Part shown: positions 11,085 through 20,989 of the stretch, piece after piece | How positions within the stretch are numbered: position 1 is the stretch's first letter | How the letters are laid out: every line of letters begins with the position of its first letter | Source: Diphasiastrum complanatum | Taxonomy: Eukaryota > Streptophyta > Lycopodiopsida > Lycopodiales > Lycopodiaceae | Reading direction: 5' to 3' | DNA length: 64,000 nucleotides | NCBI GenBank assembly: GCA_029204225.1 | Contig: CM055103.1 | Location: 2,247,720-2,311,719 of the forward strand | Translations under genes and position numbers: made by a program | The notes under the pieces: generated by a model | What the model saw: the letters and a program-made list of their open reading frames with translations, nothing else | Told to the model about the DNA's origin: nothing | The model's database searches: none

Positions 11085-11254
11085 TGTTTTGTCTCTTAGA
11101 ACTCATGTTTATTCTATAAAAAGAGATGAGAAGGAATAAAACATTATGCTTTGAATGAGCTTGGTTGTGGAAGGATTCTTGGTGCTTTAGAGTCATAGTG
11201 ATCGCTTTCATTTCTACTCTTTACCATACAGGTGGAATTTTACGCAATTTGGAG
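11085..11254 (+). promoter_or_regulatory. Probable end of the copia-3 5' LTR and leader
   Basis: A TATA-like TATAAAAAG (about 11117) and an AATAAAA signal (about 11136) are followed by a CCATACA end near 11230, then a short leader to the gag ATG at 11255. There is no standard tRNA-Met primer-binding site here, so the priming tRNA is unknown or the site has mutated. Confidence 0.45.
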
Positions 11255-11581
11255 ATGGCCAACATTAATGAAGAAATTATGGGCAGTGCAAGTAAACTCG
11301 ATGGGGCTTCCAACTATAACATTTGGAAGTTCATAATGAAGAGTATACTAACGAAGAAGGAGCTATGGGATATTGTTGCGGACATCGACGTGAGGCTGAA
11401 CACCACTCCTGCAAACATGAGAGCCTATGACATGAAGGCACAAAGAGCCTTAGCATTGATCAATCTCTCAATGAAGAATCATGTGATTACTCATATAAGT
11501 GATGCCACGACTACCAGGGGATCTTGGAAAGCTCTTAGAACGCAATTTCAAACTTCTAATGCAACTCGAGCCATGTTTTAA
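11255..11581 (+). pseudogene. copia-3 gag N-terminus
   Basis: The plus-strand frame opens with MANINEEIMGSASKLDGASNYNIWK, the typical start of copia gag (the LDGxNYxxWK motif), followed by LTKKELWDIV and a SMKNHVITHISDATTTRGSWKALRTQF stretch of the UBN2 family. It ends at 11581 after about 109 codons; a full copia gag is usually 250 codons or longer. The following frame (about 11582-11726) looks like further gag with a frameshift. No zinc knuckle, protease, integrase or RT follows, so this is an internally deleted element. Confidence 0.8.
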
Positions 11582-12287
11582 TGTCAAGATTGAACGTGGA
11601 TTGGGCCACTACCTTATGCATTTTAAAAAGAATGAAACCTGTATTGCTCATTCTAAGTATAGTCCAGTTGGAGAGACACTTATAATGGTTGTGAAGGCCT
11701 TGTCTTATTATTTAGATGGCCATTGATTTGTTAGGGAAAATAAGATCATTTTTCTTAAAGAAGTTATGTTTTAAATATTTTAGGATTTTCAGAAGAGAAT
11801 GTTCATTCAAGGAGCTCGCATTGTTCATTGTATGCTGCATATATAGAACTTAGTAAAACCTATCAGAAGGTAAGTCCAATTTATCTAAACGATCGACCGA
11901 TACTATTTTGTGGAAGAACTTACTTCTACTAACGAAGCTATGTTTCATTCTAATACAAATTGGAAGAAATCAACATTGAAAGCAATGTTTGGACTACTAG
12001 AATCAATTGTCTTTTCTTTGAAGGAAATTTTGTTTCAAGCGTTATAGGTTACATAATTTAATTCAAAGACAATGGTACATCTTCCTCTATAATGTCAATT
12101 CACATAAACATGTCAAAGAAAGACTATCATATAAACTTAACTTTGGCAGATCTAGAACTTGATAATATTTTCCAAATTCAAATAATTCAAGATATATTTT
12201 CAAAAGCATTGGCAACCAGGAATCATATCAAATTTTATAATTTTTAAAATCTAGGAATTAAAGTATTTCAAGACCCAGATTAAGGAG
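11582..12287 (+). mobile_element. copia-3 internal remnant ending at a polypurine tract
   Basis: The plus-strand sequence is broken in all frames. Near 12220-12280 it shows the typical RNase H tail of a copia element (HIKFYNF...GIKVFQDPD), followed by a degenerate purine tract AGATTAAGGAG (12278-12287) and the LTR start TGTTGGATTTC at 12288. Together with the gag at 11255 this gives a deletion derivative that lacks nearly all of pol. Confidence 0.7.
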
Positions 12288-12311
12288 TGTTGGATTTCAT
12301 GTGTATTTAAC
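12288..12311 (+). repeat. Start of the copia-3 3' LTR, interrupted by a solo LTR
   Basis: The LTR starts with TGTTGGATTTC and is cut after 24 bp by the solo LTR at 12312-13368. It resumes at 13374, after the second copy of TTAAC, and probably continues to about 13680. The far boundary is not visible. Confidence 0.65.
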
Positions 12312-13368
12312 TGTTGTAAAACGGCGGGGGCATGAGCGGCAGCGGAAGCTCGAGGATTTAGCGCTGCGTGTAGGAACGAAAAACACAACAGTTAGCAGCA
12401 GAAATATTCAAGTAGAAGAATTCATACAAAATGCGCAAATGAACAACGCAGTAGTGAGACAAAAATTGCACTCTGATTAATATCAACAGTGAGTACAATG
12501 GTTGAAGTAATAACTTCAGCTTGCTAAGCGTGATAACACTGGCTACAAATAACTTTGATTAATAAAAGAAATTCAATTAACAAGTTTGAATTTCTTTTAT
12601 TATTAACACTTACATAGTTTGAATCAGCTAATATATAGATTTACAAGTGTCGAGGAACAAAATATCTTACAAGCTTTTAATGCTATTTACGCCAGTCTTT
12701 GCATATGTACAAAGTTGGTAACCGCTAACCACCTTTGGGATATTTGTTTGTCCAGCTATTTTAGGGTTGCTGATAAGTTGGCGACGTCGGTCAGCCAATG
12801 TAGCAAAAACGCAAAAAACCCGAAGGTGCCCTTAGACTGAAGGTAAGGCGAAAAAGCTGAAAAAGCTGAAAAGTGCCTTACATTGAAGGCAGAGAAGAAG
12901 GCAAAGGTGCCTCAAACTAAAGGCAGTGAGAAAGGCAAAAAAGTGCCTTAGTTTAGAGGTGGCAAGAAAATCGAAAAAGGCGAAGGTGCACTAAAAAATG
13001 GTGTTTAAGGTTTTTTGGGTACTTTGTTGCATTTTTCGCAAAGAGCAAAAAGGCGAAAAAGGTGAAGGTGATCTAGAAATGGTTTAAGTCATTCTGGCCA
13101 ATGTGTCGTATTTTTCGTGAACGAAAAAGGTGCAGAAGGCGGAAAAGCAAAGGTGCCTTAAGAATGGTTTCTAAGGCATTATGGCCACTTAGCTAGTGTG
13201 TCACATTTTTTGCTAAGGAGCGAAAAAGGCGAAGGTGCCAAAAAATTGTTTTAAGGTAAAAAGAGAGGGAAAAAAATGTGAAGGTCCGAAAAATATGAAG
13301 TCGGCCTTCGATTTTTCAGGATGCTCATTACTTGAACGATTTTAAGGCTGAGCATAAGAAATCTAACA
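12312..13368 (-). repeat. Solo LTR of the copia-1 family (1,057 bp) with TTAAC duplication
   Basis: The ends are TGTTGTAAAA on the left and ...ATCTAACA on the right, so the minus-strand LTR runs TGTTAGAT...TACAACA. It is flanked by perfect 5-bp direct repeats TTAAC (12307-12311 and 13369-13373), the signature of one integration followed by LTR-LTR recombination. It shares blocks with the copia-1 3' LTR at 4702-5355 but is longer, because its middle carries an expanded purine-rich repeat. It landed inside the 3' LTR of copia-3 and is therefore younger than copia-3. Confidence 0.93.
12838..13290. repeat. Purine-rich degenerate repeats within the solo LTR
   Basis: Variants of GGCGAAAAAGG, AAGGTGCC and AAGGCA recur at irregular spacing of 20-60 bp, giving a strongly A/G-biased strand. 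The related LTR at 4702 lacks this block, which explains most of the length difference. Confidence 0.7.
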
Positions 13369-13689
13369 TTAACACGTACCTATTTCAATATTTTCTCAAC
13401 CTACTACAAAATTACTTTGTTTCTCCCGTAGTACATAGTTTGAACTAGTTTCCTAACAATCTACAAAATTCAATGCAAAGTCATATTAGATGTCACAATT
13501 TTCACAAAAATACACAGCTGCAGACATTTGTAGAAATGAACATGAAGTCATAGGAGGTATCACAACTATCAGAACTCAATTTCAAAAGTTTTGAATACTT
13601 TAACTATGGAGAATATGGCAATTGCCACTCTTGCAATTTTTTAGGTGGTGAAAACCTCCGATATCACAAACATCAAAATTGTCAATAAT

Positions 13690-15250
13690 GCATTTTCAAA
13701 AGTGGCGTATTGTTCTTCGCTTTGAGAACCCTGCAATCTTGGATCTCATGGTTATTGCGCTTGCAATACCTGCAAAACATGTTCTTCTTTGACTGTGGAT
13801 TTGACTAACCATGTTCACACTTTCAATGGCCACATTAGAATCCAACTTAAAAAGTCTTCCATGCTTAATGCCACTAGCTATGCACTTATCACTTTTCAAG
13901 ATGGAACACGCTCCATTCTTGAAATGTACATCTAGTCCATTATCCATCAATTGTCCAACATTAAGCAACTTTTTAGTAATGATTGGAACATACAAGACAT
14001 TATCTAGATCTATCCTTTTAGATGATCCTAAGCACAATGGAATAGATCCTGTACCATCTATTTTACATTCTTGATCACTAGCAGTATAGATAGATTTCTT
14101 AGAATCATTATAAGAAAGTAAAGTAGAGAAAAAATGCTTGTTGAATGACATGTGGGAACTAGCCCCACCATCAATCCACCATGTCTCTTTGCTTGATGTT
14201 GGATTTGATGCTACCATCAAGGATGTTTGGAAACCATCCTCATCATCCTCCTCCTCCTCCTCTTGTGCAAGATTGCCTTGATCTTCATCCTCTTGTGAAT
14301 TCTTCCATATAAAGCATTCGGAAGCAAAGTGTCCTTTCTTTCCACAAAAGAAACACTTTAGCTTGGCTTTGTTGAAGTTCTTCCCATTGGAGGTAGATCC
14401 ACCATCCTTGACCTCGGCTTCCCTGCCTTGGTACTTCTTGAACGGTTGGTACTTCTTTTTGCCTTTGGATGTGAAATTTGCTTTTTCATCACCACCTTAG
14501 CTTTGAGATGTAGAATCCTACTCTCCTCGGCCACAAGTACATTATGTAACTTGTCAATGGTTGGAAGTTGGTCTTGGATGGCAAATGATTGAACAAGATT
14601 GGTGAACTCATCACCAAGTCCATTCAATATAGCTTGTACTAATTCTTCATCTTGGATTTTGTCTAATTGAGCCCAATTCTTTGTTTAAAGATTTGATTCT
14701 TAGTACAAACTCTTGTCCACTCTCTTCATTTCCTTTCATGCTTTGGAGTACTTGATTTCTTAGCATGAGTATTCTTGATTCCTTAGCATGAGTACTTTAG
14801 AGATGTTGTTGTATTCATAAATGTTCTTAAGTGAATCCCAAGCCTCTTTGGATGAGGCACAAGAAGCTACCTCTTTCAAGAGGTCATTGCTTATATTCAT
14901 CTTTAAGCAATGCAAGGCTTATCTAGCCTTCTTCTTGTATTTCAATAGTTCTTGAGCTTCTTGAGGTTCTACCTCAACTCCAAGAACAATATCATAGAGG
15001 TCATGGATCACAAATAGTGATTCCATCCTCACTTCCATATGGAATAGTTTGTGGATGTTAGTCTCTCACATGATTCTAAGAAGAATCCACCCATGGATGA
15101 CATATTGACCCAACGGGGTTGGCTCAACTGGTTAGCTTGGCATCCAAAGTTTCTTTGGTCCCAGGTTCGAGCCTCCCCTTGGAAACCAAGAAGCATGGAT
15201 GACATATTGAATGAATTGCCTTTGAGATGCAAAAAGCTCTCTTGAATAAG
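13690..15250 (-). pseudogene. copia-4 gag-protease, broken and carrying a SINE
   Basis: In minus-strand order there is a gag N-terminus (LTSTNYSIWK near 15035), a gag body with several stops, a domain ending in LKCFFCGKKGHFASEC (CCHC knuckle, about 14360-14306), and a copia protease (TWWIDGGASSHMSFNKHF near 14190; DGGA in place of DSGA) running to a HGRLFKLDSN start of the GAG-pre-integrase region. Downstream (about 13770-13700), in another frame, a second knuckle-like CRYCKRNNHEIQDC appears where integrase should follow, so the 3' side is probably joined to a gag piece of another element. The SINE at 15109-15193 sits near the N-terminus. No integrase or RT remains. Confidence 0.82.
15109..15193 (+). 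mobile_element. 85-bp tRNA-derived SINE with perfect 17-bp target-site duplications
   Basis: The insert carries a Pol III A box (TGGCTCAACTGG, 15119-15130) and B box (GGTTCGAGCC, 15163-15172) at tRNA-like spacing, and ends in a short A-rich tail (AAACCAAGAAG). The identical 17-bp sequence CATGGATGACATATTGA stands on both sides (15092-15108 and 15194-15210). Removing the insert plus one repeat restores the copia-4 gag frame. Long direct repeats and a Pol III promoter are the hallmarks of LINE-mobilised SINEs. It is only about the length of a tRNA, so a retro-pseudogene of a tRNA-like RNA is the alternative. Confidence 0.9.
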
Positions 15251-15771
15251 AATGATCTAAGATAGATTTCTAGCTTTCTAAGAAGCTTCTAATCTCGGCC
15301 CAATCAACCTAGCCCAAGCTTGGATGAAGATGTAATAGATCCACTCAAAATTCCTAGCAAAACACACACTCAAATATTGGTTCTAGCACTTTTATGCTTG
15401 ATGTCACTTCACACTCTTAAGATCTAAACAAATCAGCCTTAACGATATGATCTAATGCTTTAATGACTCAAACCTCTATTTTATTAGCATTTGATAGATT
15501 GAACCTAGATCTAGACAATGCACTAAAAAGCATGAATTTGGGACTAGTATGCAATATTTTGGACCAAAAACAAATAAGGAACTTGTTTTGACAGCTTCTG
15601 TATGGTTTCACACGTGTGGACAGTACACCTGTAGCCCACAAATCGATTTGGACCAAAACAAATAAAGCTATCACTCTCTTTGAGGTCGCCCACACAAGAT
15701 TAGATCAAAATTAACACTTTGACAATGATTTTCAATTGTTTTAATGAATCACTACATGCCTCTTGATACTA

Positions 15772-15784
15772 GGCTTTGATACCA
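15772..15784 (-). promoter_or_regulatory. Primer-binding site of copia-4
   Basis: The minus strand reads TGGTATCAAAGCC, one base from the initiator tRNA-Met PBS. It is directly followed by the LTR end (TGTTCAAAATC on the plus strand from 15785). Confidence 0.85.
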
Positions 15785-16193
15785 TGTTCAAAATCTGATT
15801 TTATTACAATGATTGATTGTACTAATCAATCTACAAGAGTTATTTATTGCCAAATCAAGGGATTCATCAAGTTCTATAGACTATATCTTGATCAAGATGC
15901 AAATCTCTAACTATTTAGCAAGATCAATAGATGTAATACCAAAAAACTAACAAGGGCAGCCTCACACGTGTGGAAAATAGTCACTGTATGGACTGTGACC
16001 AGAGAGAAAACTACTAAACTCATATGATAGCTTACAAGCATAAAATCACAAAACAAATGTGTAGATCTTAAGCAAGGTTCCTCCTTATCATCCAAAATTT
16101 TCATCTTTGCTTCATAAAAAATATTTGGATCTCAATTCCTCGATTTCTTTGATGCTTAGTTTCTGTAAGCAAGAGGATGAGCATCAAATAACA
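15785..16193 (-). repeat. Probable 5' LTR of copia-4 (about 409 bp)
   Basis: The inner end TGTTCAAAATC is fixed by the PBS. The outer end is placed at ...GAGCATCAAATAACA because this gives TG...CA termini and resembles the outer end of the copia-1 LTR (GAGCATCGAATTCCAACA). No matching 3' LTR lies on the other side of the element in this window. Confidence 0.6.
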
Positions 16194-16734
16194 TTTCAAA
16201 CCTTTCGAATATCGGGTTTTGTTTTGATGATTTGTTAACATGGGTGAAGATCTCAAGTCTCTCTTTAATTTTTCTTTTTGTTTTGAGTCTGTTTTTCCAC
16301 TTGTGGTTGCTTGAACTGGTTGAATAGGTGTAGAAATATCTTGACTCTGAATATTAGCTTCAACCTCAAGATGTTCTACACCCTCAGAAGGCTATGAATT
16401 TTGAGTAAATATAGCCCTTTTAGATTTAATACGACAAAATCACTTTGAGAGGTAGTCGTCCTCTAAAAATGTGAGAAATACATTATATCAATCTTAGAGA
16501 ATCCTTTACGACAAAACTAAATATAATGTTGCACCAATTGTTTACGAAAAAGCTTGTAGCTTTGATGTGTCTAGCAACCGCTAGTTGACAACCATGCTTG
16601 TTCATGTCTCAAGCAACAATTCGTTAACACAATTTCTTATAAGAATATGAAGCTTGGTAACCAAGCATTTTTAAGCCCAAAAAAAAATCGCTATTGCTAC
16701 TCTCAAGTCTGAGAATGCAAAAGAAAATGGCATG

Positions 16735-16738
<4 letters not shown>
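16194..16738 (-). other. Possible copia linker remnant
   Basis: On the minus strand a Ser/Glu/Pro-rich stretch around 16230-16400 (EPSEGVEHLEVEAN...PIQPVQATTSG) resembles the variable region between integrase and RT of copia elements. Stops interrupt it and no catalytic motif is present. The rest shows nothing recognisable. Confidence 0.35.
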
Positions 16739-16819
<81 letters not shown>

Positions 16820-16880
16820 TCACATTACTATTTATGATCTCAAATCTTAAAAAACCCTTAAAAACCTTGAAAGATTGAAA

Positions 16881-16924
<44 letters not shown>

Positions 16925-17105
16925 CTTGATTGAGTTCCTCTTTCTTTCTTGCGATTTTCTCTCAACTCACATTACTATTTATGATCTCAAACCTAAACAA
17001 AACTTTAAAAAACCCTTAAAAACTTTGAAAGATTAAAAAATCCGCGCTCTCTCTCTCTCCCTCTCGCGATCTCGACCGAGTTCCTCTCTCTTTTGCGATT
17101 TTAAG
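16739..17105. repeat. (TC)n arrays within a duplicated 147-bp unit
   Basis: (TC)n runs at 16739-16816 and 16885-16921. The block that follows each run (CAACTCACATTACTATTTATGATCTCAAA ... AAAGATT) occurs at 16816 and again at 16963, so a microsatellite-bearing unit of about 147 bp has been duplicated in tandem and has diverged since. Confidence 0.88.
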
Positions 17106-17109
17106 CACA

Positions 17110-17305
17110 CACACACACTCTCTCTCTCTAGAAACTTCTCTTTCTAGAAATTTCTAAAGACATTTTCCTTCTCTTAAAATTTCTAAAATCACATGTCATA
17201 TTTTCAGCCCACTTCAACTGCATTTCAAGTGCCCTTCAAAACATTTTAAGGCAAACGTGAACCAATGAGAATAGACAAAACGTGTTTTGTATGTCATATT
17301 GCGTC
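17110..17305. repeat. Dispersed repeat, copy 1 (partner at 27866-28085)
   Basis: Starting beside a (CA)n(CT)n tract, this shares several blocks with 27866-28085: the TTTCTAAAATCA block, CATTTCAA-TGCCC-TCAAAA, then GGGCAAACGTGGACCAAT-like sequence and AAAACG near the end. No open frame is present. It may be part of an LTR or an unclassified element. Confidence 0.65.

Positions 17306-17375
<70 letters not shown>
17306..17375. repeat. Compound (AT)n(AG)n microsatellite
   Basis: About 20 AT units (17306-17347), interrupted once by a C, pass directly into about 14 AG units (17347-17375). The tract lies 290 bp downstream of the tRNA gene. Confidence 0.95.
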
Positions 17376-17377
<2 letters not shown>

Positions 17378-17619
17378 ATTAGAAATTGTTTAATGTTTGT
17401 AAGTTTAATTAATCGTGAGTGTGCTGGAAATTAGGTGTTAGTGCTTCTAAAAATGTGAGTTAGTTTATAGAGGATCTGCTGAAATTGTGTGTAGGATCAG
17501 AATGGATATGATTAATGGTGAAGTGGGTGATCAAAAGAAAGAAAGAATCAAATCACGAGACGCAGTGGCAGAAGCGATACAAACCATATAATCGCCACAC
17601 ATTTAAATAAAACAAAAGC

Positions 17620-17627
17620 AAAAAAAA
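17620..17627 (-). terminator. Pol III terminator of tRNA-Phe
   Basis: Eight consecutive T residues on the transcribed (minus) strand, 35 nt past the tRNA 3' end. No shorter TTTT run lies between. Confidence 0.8.
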
Positions 17628-17661
17628 TCATTAGCATTTCTGAGACAAAGGTACTGTACGC

Positions 17662-17688
17662 TGCGGTGAGCGTGGATCGAACACGCGG

Positions 17689-17729
<41 letters not shown>

Positions 17730-17734
17730 CCCGC
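17662..17734 (-). tRNA. trnF-GAA: tRNA-Phe (anticodon GAA)
   Basis: The minus strand gives a complete 73-nt cloverleaf beginning GCGGGGATAGCTCAG. The anticodon loop CTGAAGA carries GAA, box A is TAGCTCAGTTGGG and box B is GTTCGATCC. The encoded 3' end is discriminator A without CCA, as expected for a nuclear gene. The acceptor stem has one mismatch (G5/A68), which is also in the plant consensus as I remember it. The only difference from that consensus that I see is C for T in the variable-loop region (GGCCGCGTG). A CAA motif lies at -6 to -4 (CAACA just upstream), as in plant tRNA promoters, and a T8 run lies 35 nt downstream. It is very probably functional. Confidence 0.97.
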
Positions 17735-18529
17735 TGTTGAATATTTATCCAGTTTAATCGTAATGAAGAAAGAATATATGTAAAAGGAGACCATTTCTAC
17801 AAACGAGTAGGTCGGTACAACTACATGACACTTGTTCCACACTACAAGCCTCAACTTAACGACCTTCCACAAGTACTCCAAGCCAAAGGTAGTGAGTGCA
17901 TCATCCCTATTCCAAGCCTCAATCTCCATTGCCACAAGTAACTCTCGTATCCACCAACTTGACTATGATGAGGGCCACCCTCTTTACATTGTGTGTGTGT
18001 GTGTGTGTGTGTATACGCGCACGCATGGCATAAACACCTCAAAGTACTCATTCATTAATAAGTTACTCAAATATGATTAACTCTAAAAGATGTCATAATG
18101 TATTTTGTTGATAGAATCTTTGCATTTATTGCATGTAACGTTTTCATGTACTTGAAGCTGGTGTGAGAATGCATTTTCAATACTCTCTTCTTGTTGACAA
18201 CCATACATACAACATCTATCCAAACAATGCAACCACTTGGATTCGACGGAATGGTGGGAATGGCTTAAAGAATCCGTTTGTGCATAGGATATTGAAGATT
18301 TTGCATCATAACATTCCATTTTAATCTTGCTACACTTTTTTTTTTTTCCACTCATGTTATCGTTCCTTTGCCATTAGAATTGAGATATACCCACATACAA
18401 ATGGCCATGCACATTTTCAAGGCCTAAATACAAAGAATTTTGTCTTCCCAAGGCCATGTTCGATAAGTTACATATCAATATTGAAAATTTGTAGACATAG
18501 CACATTATTTCATTCGATATATGTTGGAA
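17735..18529. other. Non-coding stretch with (TG)n
   Basis: Contains a (TG)n run at about 17991-18013 and an A/T homopolymer near 18340. No coding region or known element could be supported. Confidence 0.5.
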
Positions 18530-19006
18530 GCTTTGCCAAACCATGATAAAAAAGTTCTAAGCTCCTTGTTGGCAAGTTGGCAGACAAGCCATTTTAAAGG
18601 CTTCCTGAAAGGCATCCCACGTGGAAGGGGCACCAGCCTTTCCTTCATATCCTACCACCATGTATACGCCTTGCCGCATAAAAACATGAGAGCAGACACA
18701 ATCTTTGTACTATCCAGCAGATCGTGCATGGAAAAATGGCTATTCCACCGATTGAGCCATGACAGAACAACATCAGGATGTCGGTCCTTCTTTTCACCCA
18801 AAAAAAATTCCGGATTAAACATAGGGTAAATGACAGCGGACCACGAGTTAAAGAACGCCACTCTTGCTCGGCCGCATCATGCCTAGATTGCATTCCAGGA
18901 TTTGGTTTTGCAATGAATTCAAGGCCTGTACAAGCTGATTGGTATCTAAGTCAGGAGGAGGGGGTGGTGAAGACGGTCCTTCACTCGAGGGCAAAACAGG
19001 GTCCAT
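18530..19006 (-). pseudogene. gypsy gag fragment (gypsy-5)
   Basis: The minus-strand frame starts at 19006 with MDPVLPSSEG, then a proline run and NQLVQALNSLQNQI. After a frameshift it shows FLGEKKDRHPDVVLSWLNRW...FLCGKAYTWW, the conserved N-terminal block of Ty3/gypsy gag; the same block, in weaker form, is in chromoviruses E0 and E1 (IGEEKDRN...AYKWW). A stop follows the WW pair, and KERLVPLPRG continues beyond it. The 3' side of the element is missing. The PBS and LTR at 20209-20835 belong to the same element by orientation and distance. Confidence 0.75.
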
Positions 19007-20208
19007 AGTGCACTAAGGTAAAAAACGAAAGAAATATGGCAAGAGCTTTGCTACAAAGTGGCCCTCCGGTCCATGCCACCTCACCCAAGGGTTATTTGGG
19101 TCACGTCCCCACCCACATTTTGGGTCACCTCCTTAGACCCCTTGGCCTTATGGCCCAAAGAAGCCCCTAGAACTCCTCTAAGGCTTGTCCTTACAATTGT
19201 ACGTTCAAGAGGAGAAGTTGGAGGAAAAAAATTCATTTTCCCTCCCAAAAAGTGGTGAGAAAGTTGTATTTGCAAATTTTTATGAGTGCATGTGGGAGTT
19301 TGCAAGGAGGATGGCCAAGGAGGAAGGTAAGGGAGATGGAGAACAAAATCTACCCAGGCCTGTACTTGTTGTAGGTACAACCTGCAAGTACAGGTTGTGT
19401 ACTTTCTCCAAGCATCTCCGCCCCCTCAACTCTTTAAATTAAGGCTTAGCCTTTTTGTTTTAAAACTAGCTTCAAGTATAAGCTTAAGTTTACATGTTTA
19501 CAAAACTTGAAACTTAAAGTTTCAAAAGTTTATAAGGTTGTAATTCAAGTTCTTTTAAATCTTATGTTTAAAAAAAGATTAAAACTTGAGTTACAATGTA
19601 AAACAAAGTTTTCTTATAACAAAGGCAATGATTGTACTTTCACCAACCTGAAAAATACAATCTTTCAACCTTGTATTTCCTTTTACTTTCAAGCCTCCTC
19701 CATATTGCTTGAACAGTCTGCAGACAGAAGAGAAATGCTCTTGCCTTGGTATTTATGCCCAGCCTTGGGCAGTGCTTTTTCTTTTTGGTTTCAACAAAAA
19801 AAAAGGAGCAGAGCCCAAAACTGCAAAAAAAAATTGTTTTACGGTTTCAAAGTACCAAAAAATAGTCCTTATGGACCATTTTCTGCAACTGTCAAAAAAC
19901 AAGGATTTTCTAACAGTTTTAGCTCCCAATTTCGACATTCAGGTTTTGAATACATGGTTCAAAAATTTCTGCAAACCAAACGGCCAACAGAAAACCATAA
20001 ATATCGTAAAAAAAAAAAAAATAAGCCCTTTAGCATGCATACAAGGCCCAAAATCTATTCAAACGACCTTCGAGTTGAACGAACCGAAAAGCAAAGTTGT
20101 TCACATCGATTTAACCATGAAAACTAAGCCTTCGAAACACATCAATTAAAATTTTAAACCAACTGAAACCTAAGTAAGTATGATTGCACCTTATACACAA
20201 TAGCTGGT
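19007..20208 (-). other. gypsy-5 5' leader
   Basis: The 1.2 kb between the PBS and the gag start shows no long minus-strand coding frame. It holds A/T homopolymers and short repeats of CTTGAAACTTAAAG type. Plus-strand frames here (for example 19507-20127) are low complexity and not convincing as genes. Confidence 0.5.
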
Positions 20209-20221
20209 GGCTTTGATACCA
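20209..20221 (-). promoter_or_regulatory. Primer-binding site of gypsy-5
   Basis: The minus strand reads TGGTATCAAAGCC (initiator tRNA-Met type), two bases inside the LTR end. Confidence 0.85.
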
Positions 20222-20223
20222 AA

Positions 20224-20835
20224 TGTTAGAATCCTTAGAATCCTCATCGTCGTTCCGATCATTGCTAAGACACAAACAGGTGAAGACCGCTATATTACCA
20301 CCCATCCATAGAGGACTGCCACCTCTCCCCCATGCACTGGAGCTATGGACCACCATCAAGCAAGATCAGATCTCCGATAAGCCATGGTGTCCTATACCAC
20401 CATACCCTGCCCTCGACCCTCGCCTAGCTACATCCTGAGGCTTAGATAATCGTCCTGACCTGACCACTAGTGGAAGAGCTCTTCATTCTCTAGGAGAGAA
20501 TGAATGACCAGCTCATGGAGATCCACCTCTATATACATAGTCCAAGTGGGGTCATCTCTGACCATAGGAGTCACGCATGACCATCGACACACGACAGTTG
20601 TGCACACTGACGTGGGTCCATAACAAAGGGTCACCTCCGACCATAGGAGTCATGCATGACCATCGACACATGGCAATTGTGCACACTGACGTGGGTCCAT
20701 AACAAAGAGTCGTCGCACACCAATTGAACATTGACATGTGTGTGGCACCCAAAAGATCTATAACTCTAGCATCCGTCCCATAAATGAGACCGTCGCGTTA
20801 AGTTATTTGTTGCGTACCCTTATGGGTACATAACA
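20224..20835 (-). repeat. 5' LTR of gypsy-5 (612 bp)
   Basis: The termini are TGTTAGAATCC and ...GTACATAACA, an imperfect inverted pair with TG...CA ends, next to the PBS. The interior contains a 79-bp tandem duplication (20550-20707). The partner 3' LTR is not in the window. Confidence 0.75.
20550..20707. repeat. 79-bp tandem duplication within the gypsy-5 LTR
   Basis: Two copies (20550-20628 and 20629-20707) share ACCATAGGAGTCA-GCATGACCATCGACACA and TGTGCACACTGACGTGGGTCC, with about six differences. Each copy carries a TGACG core, so the duplication also doubles a possible LTR enhancer motif. Confidence 0.9.
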
Positions 20836-20989
20836 AGAAGCCTAAATTCTATATAGATTGTTTACTTTTCCATCTTGTCCAACATTTAATGGTGCCATTA
20901 AAATTCCTAGTGGTGACTAAAATGCCAAAACAAACATCTAGCAACCAAATTACTACTCCATGAGAAGAAAACAACAAGACTTAAGCTAG

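Noticed and set aside
16624-16818. Frames with Arg-Glu repeats, also around 36000, 47900, 48000 and 59700
   Set aside because: These are translations of (GA)n/(CT)n microsatellites.
19507-20149. Two overlapping plus-strand frames of 206 and 146 codons
   Set aside because: Lys/Phe-rich translation of an A/T-rich retrotransposon leader; the real element lies on the minus strand.
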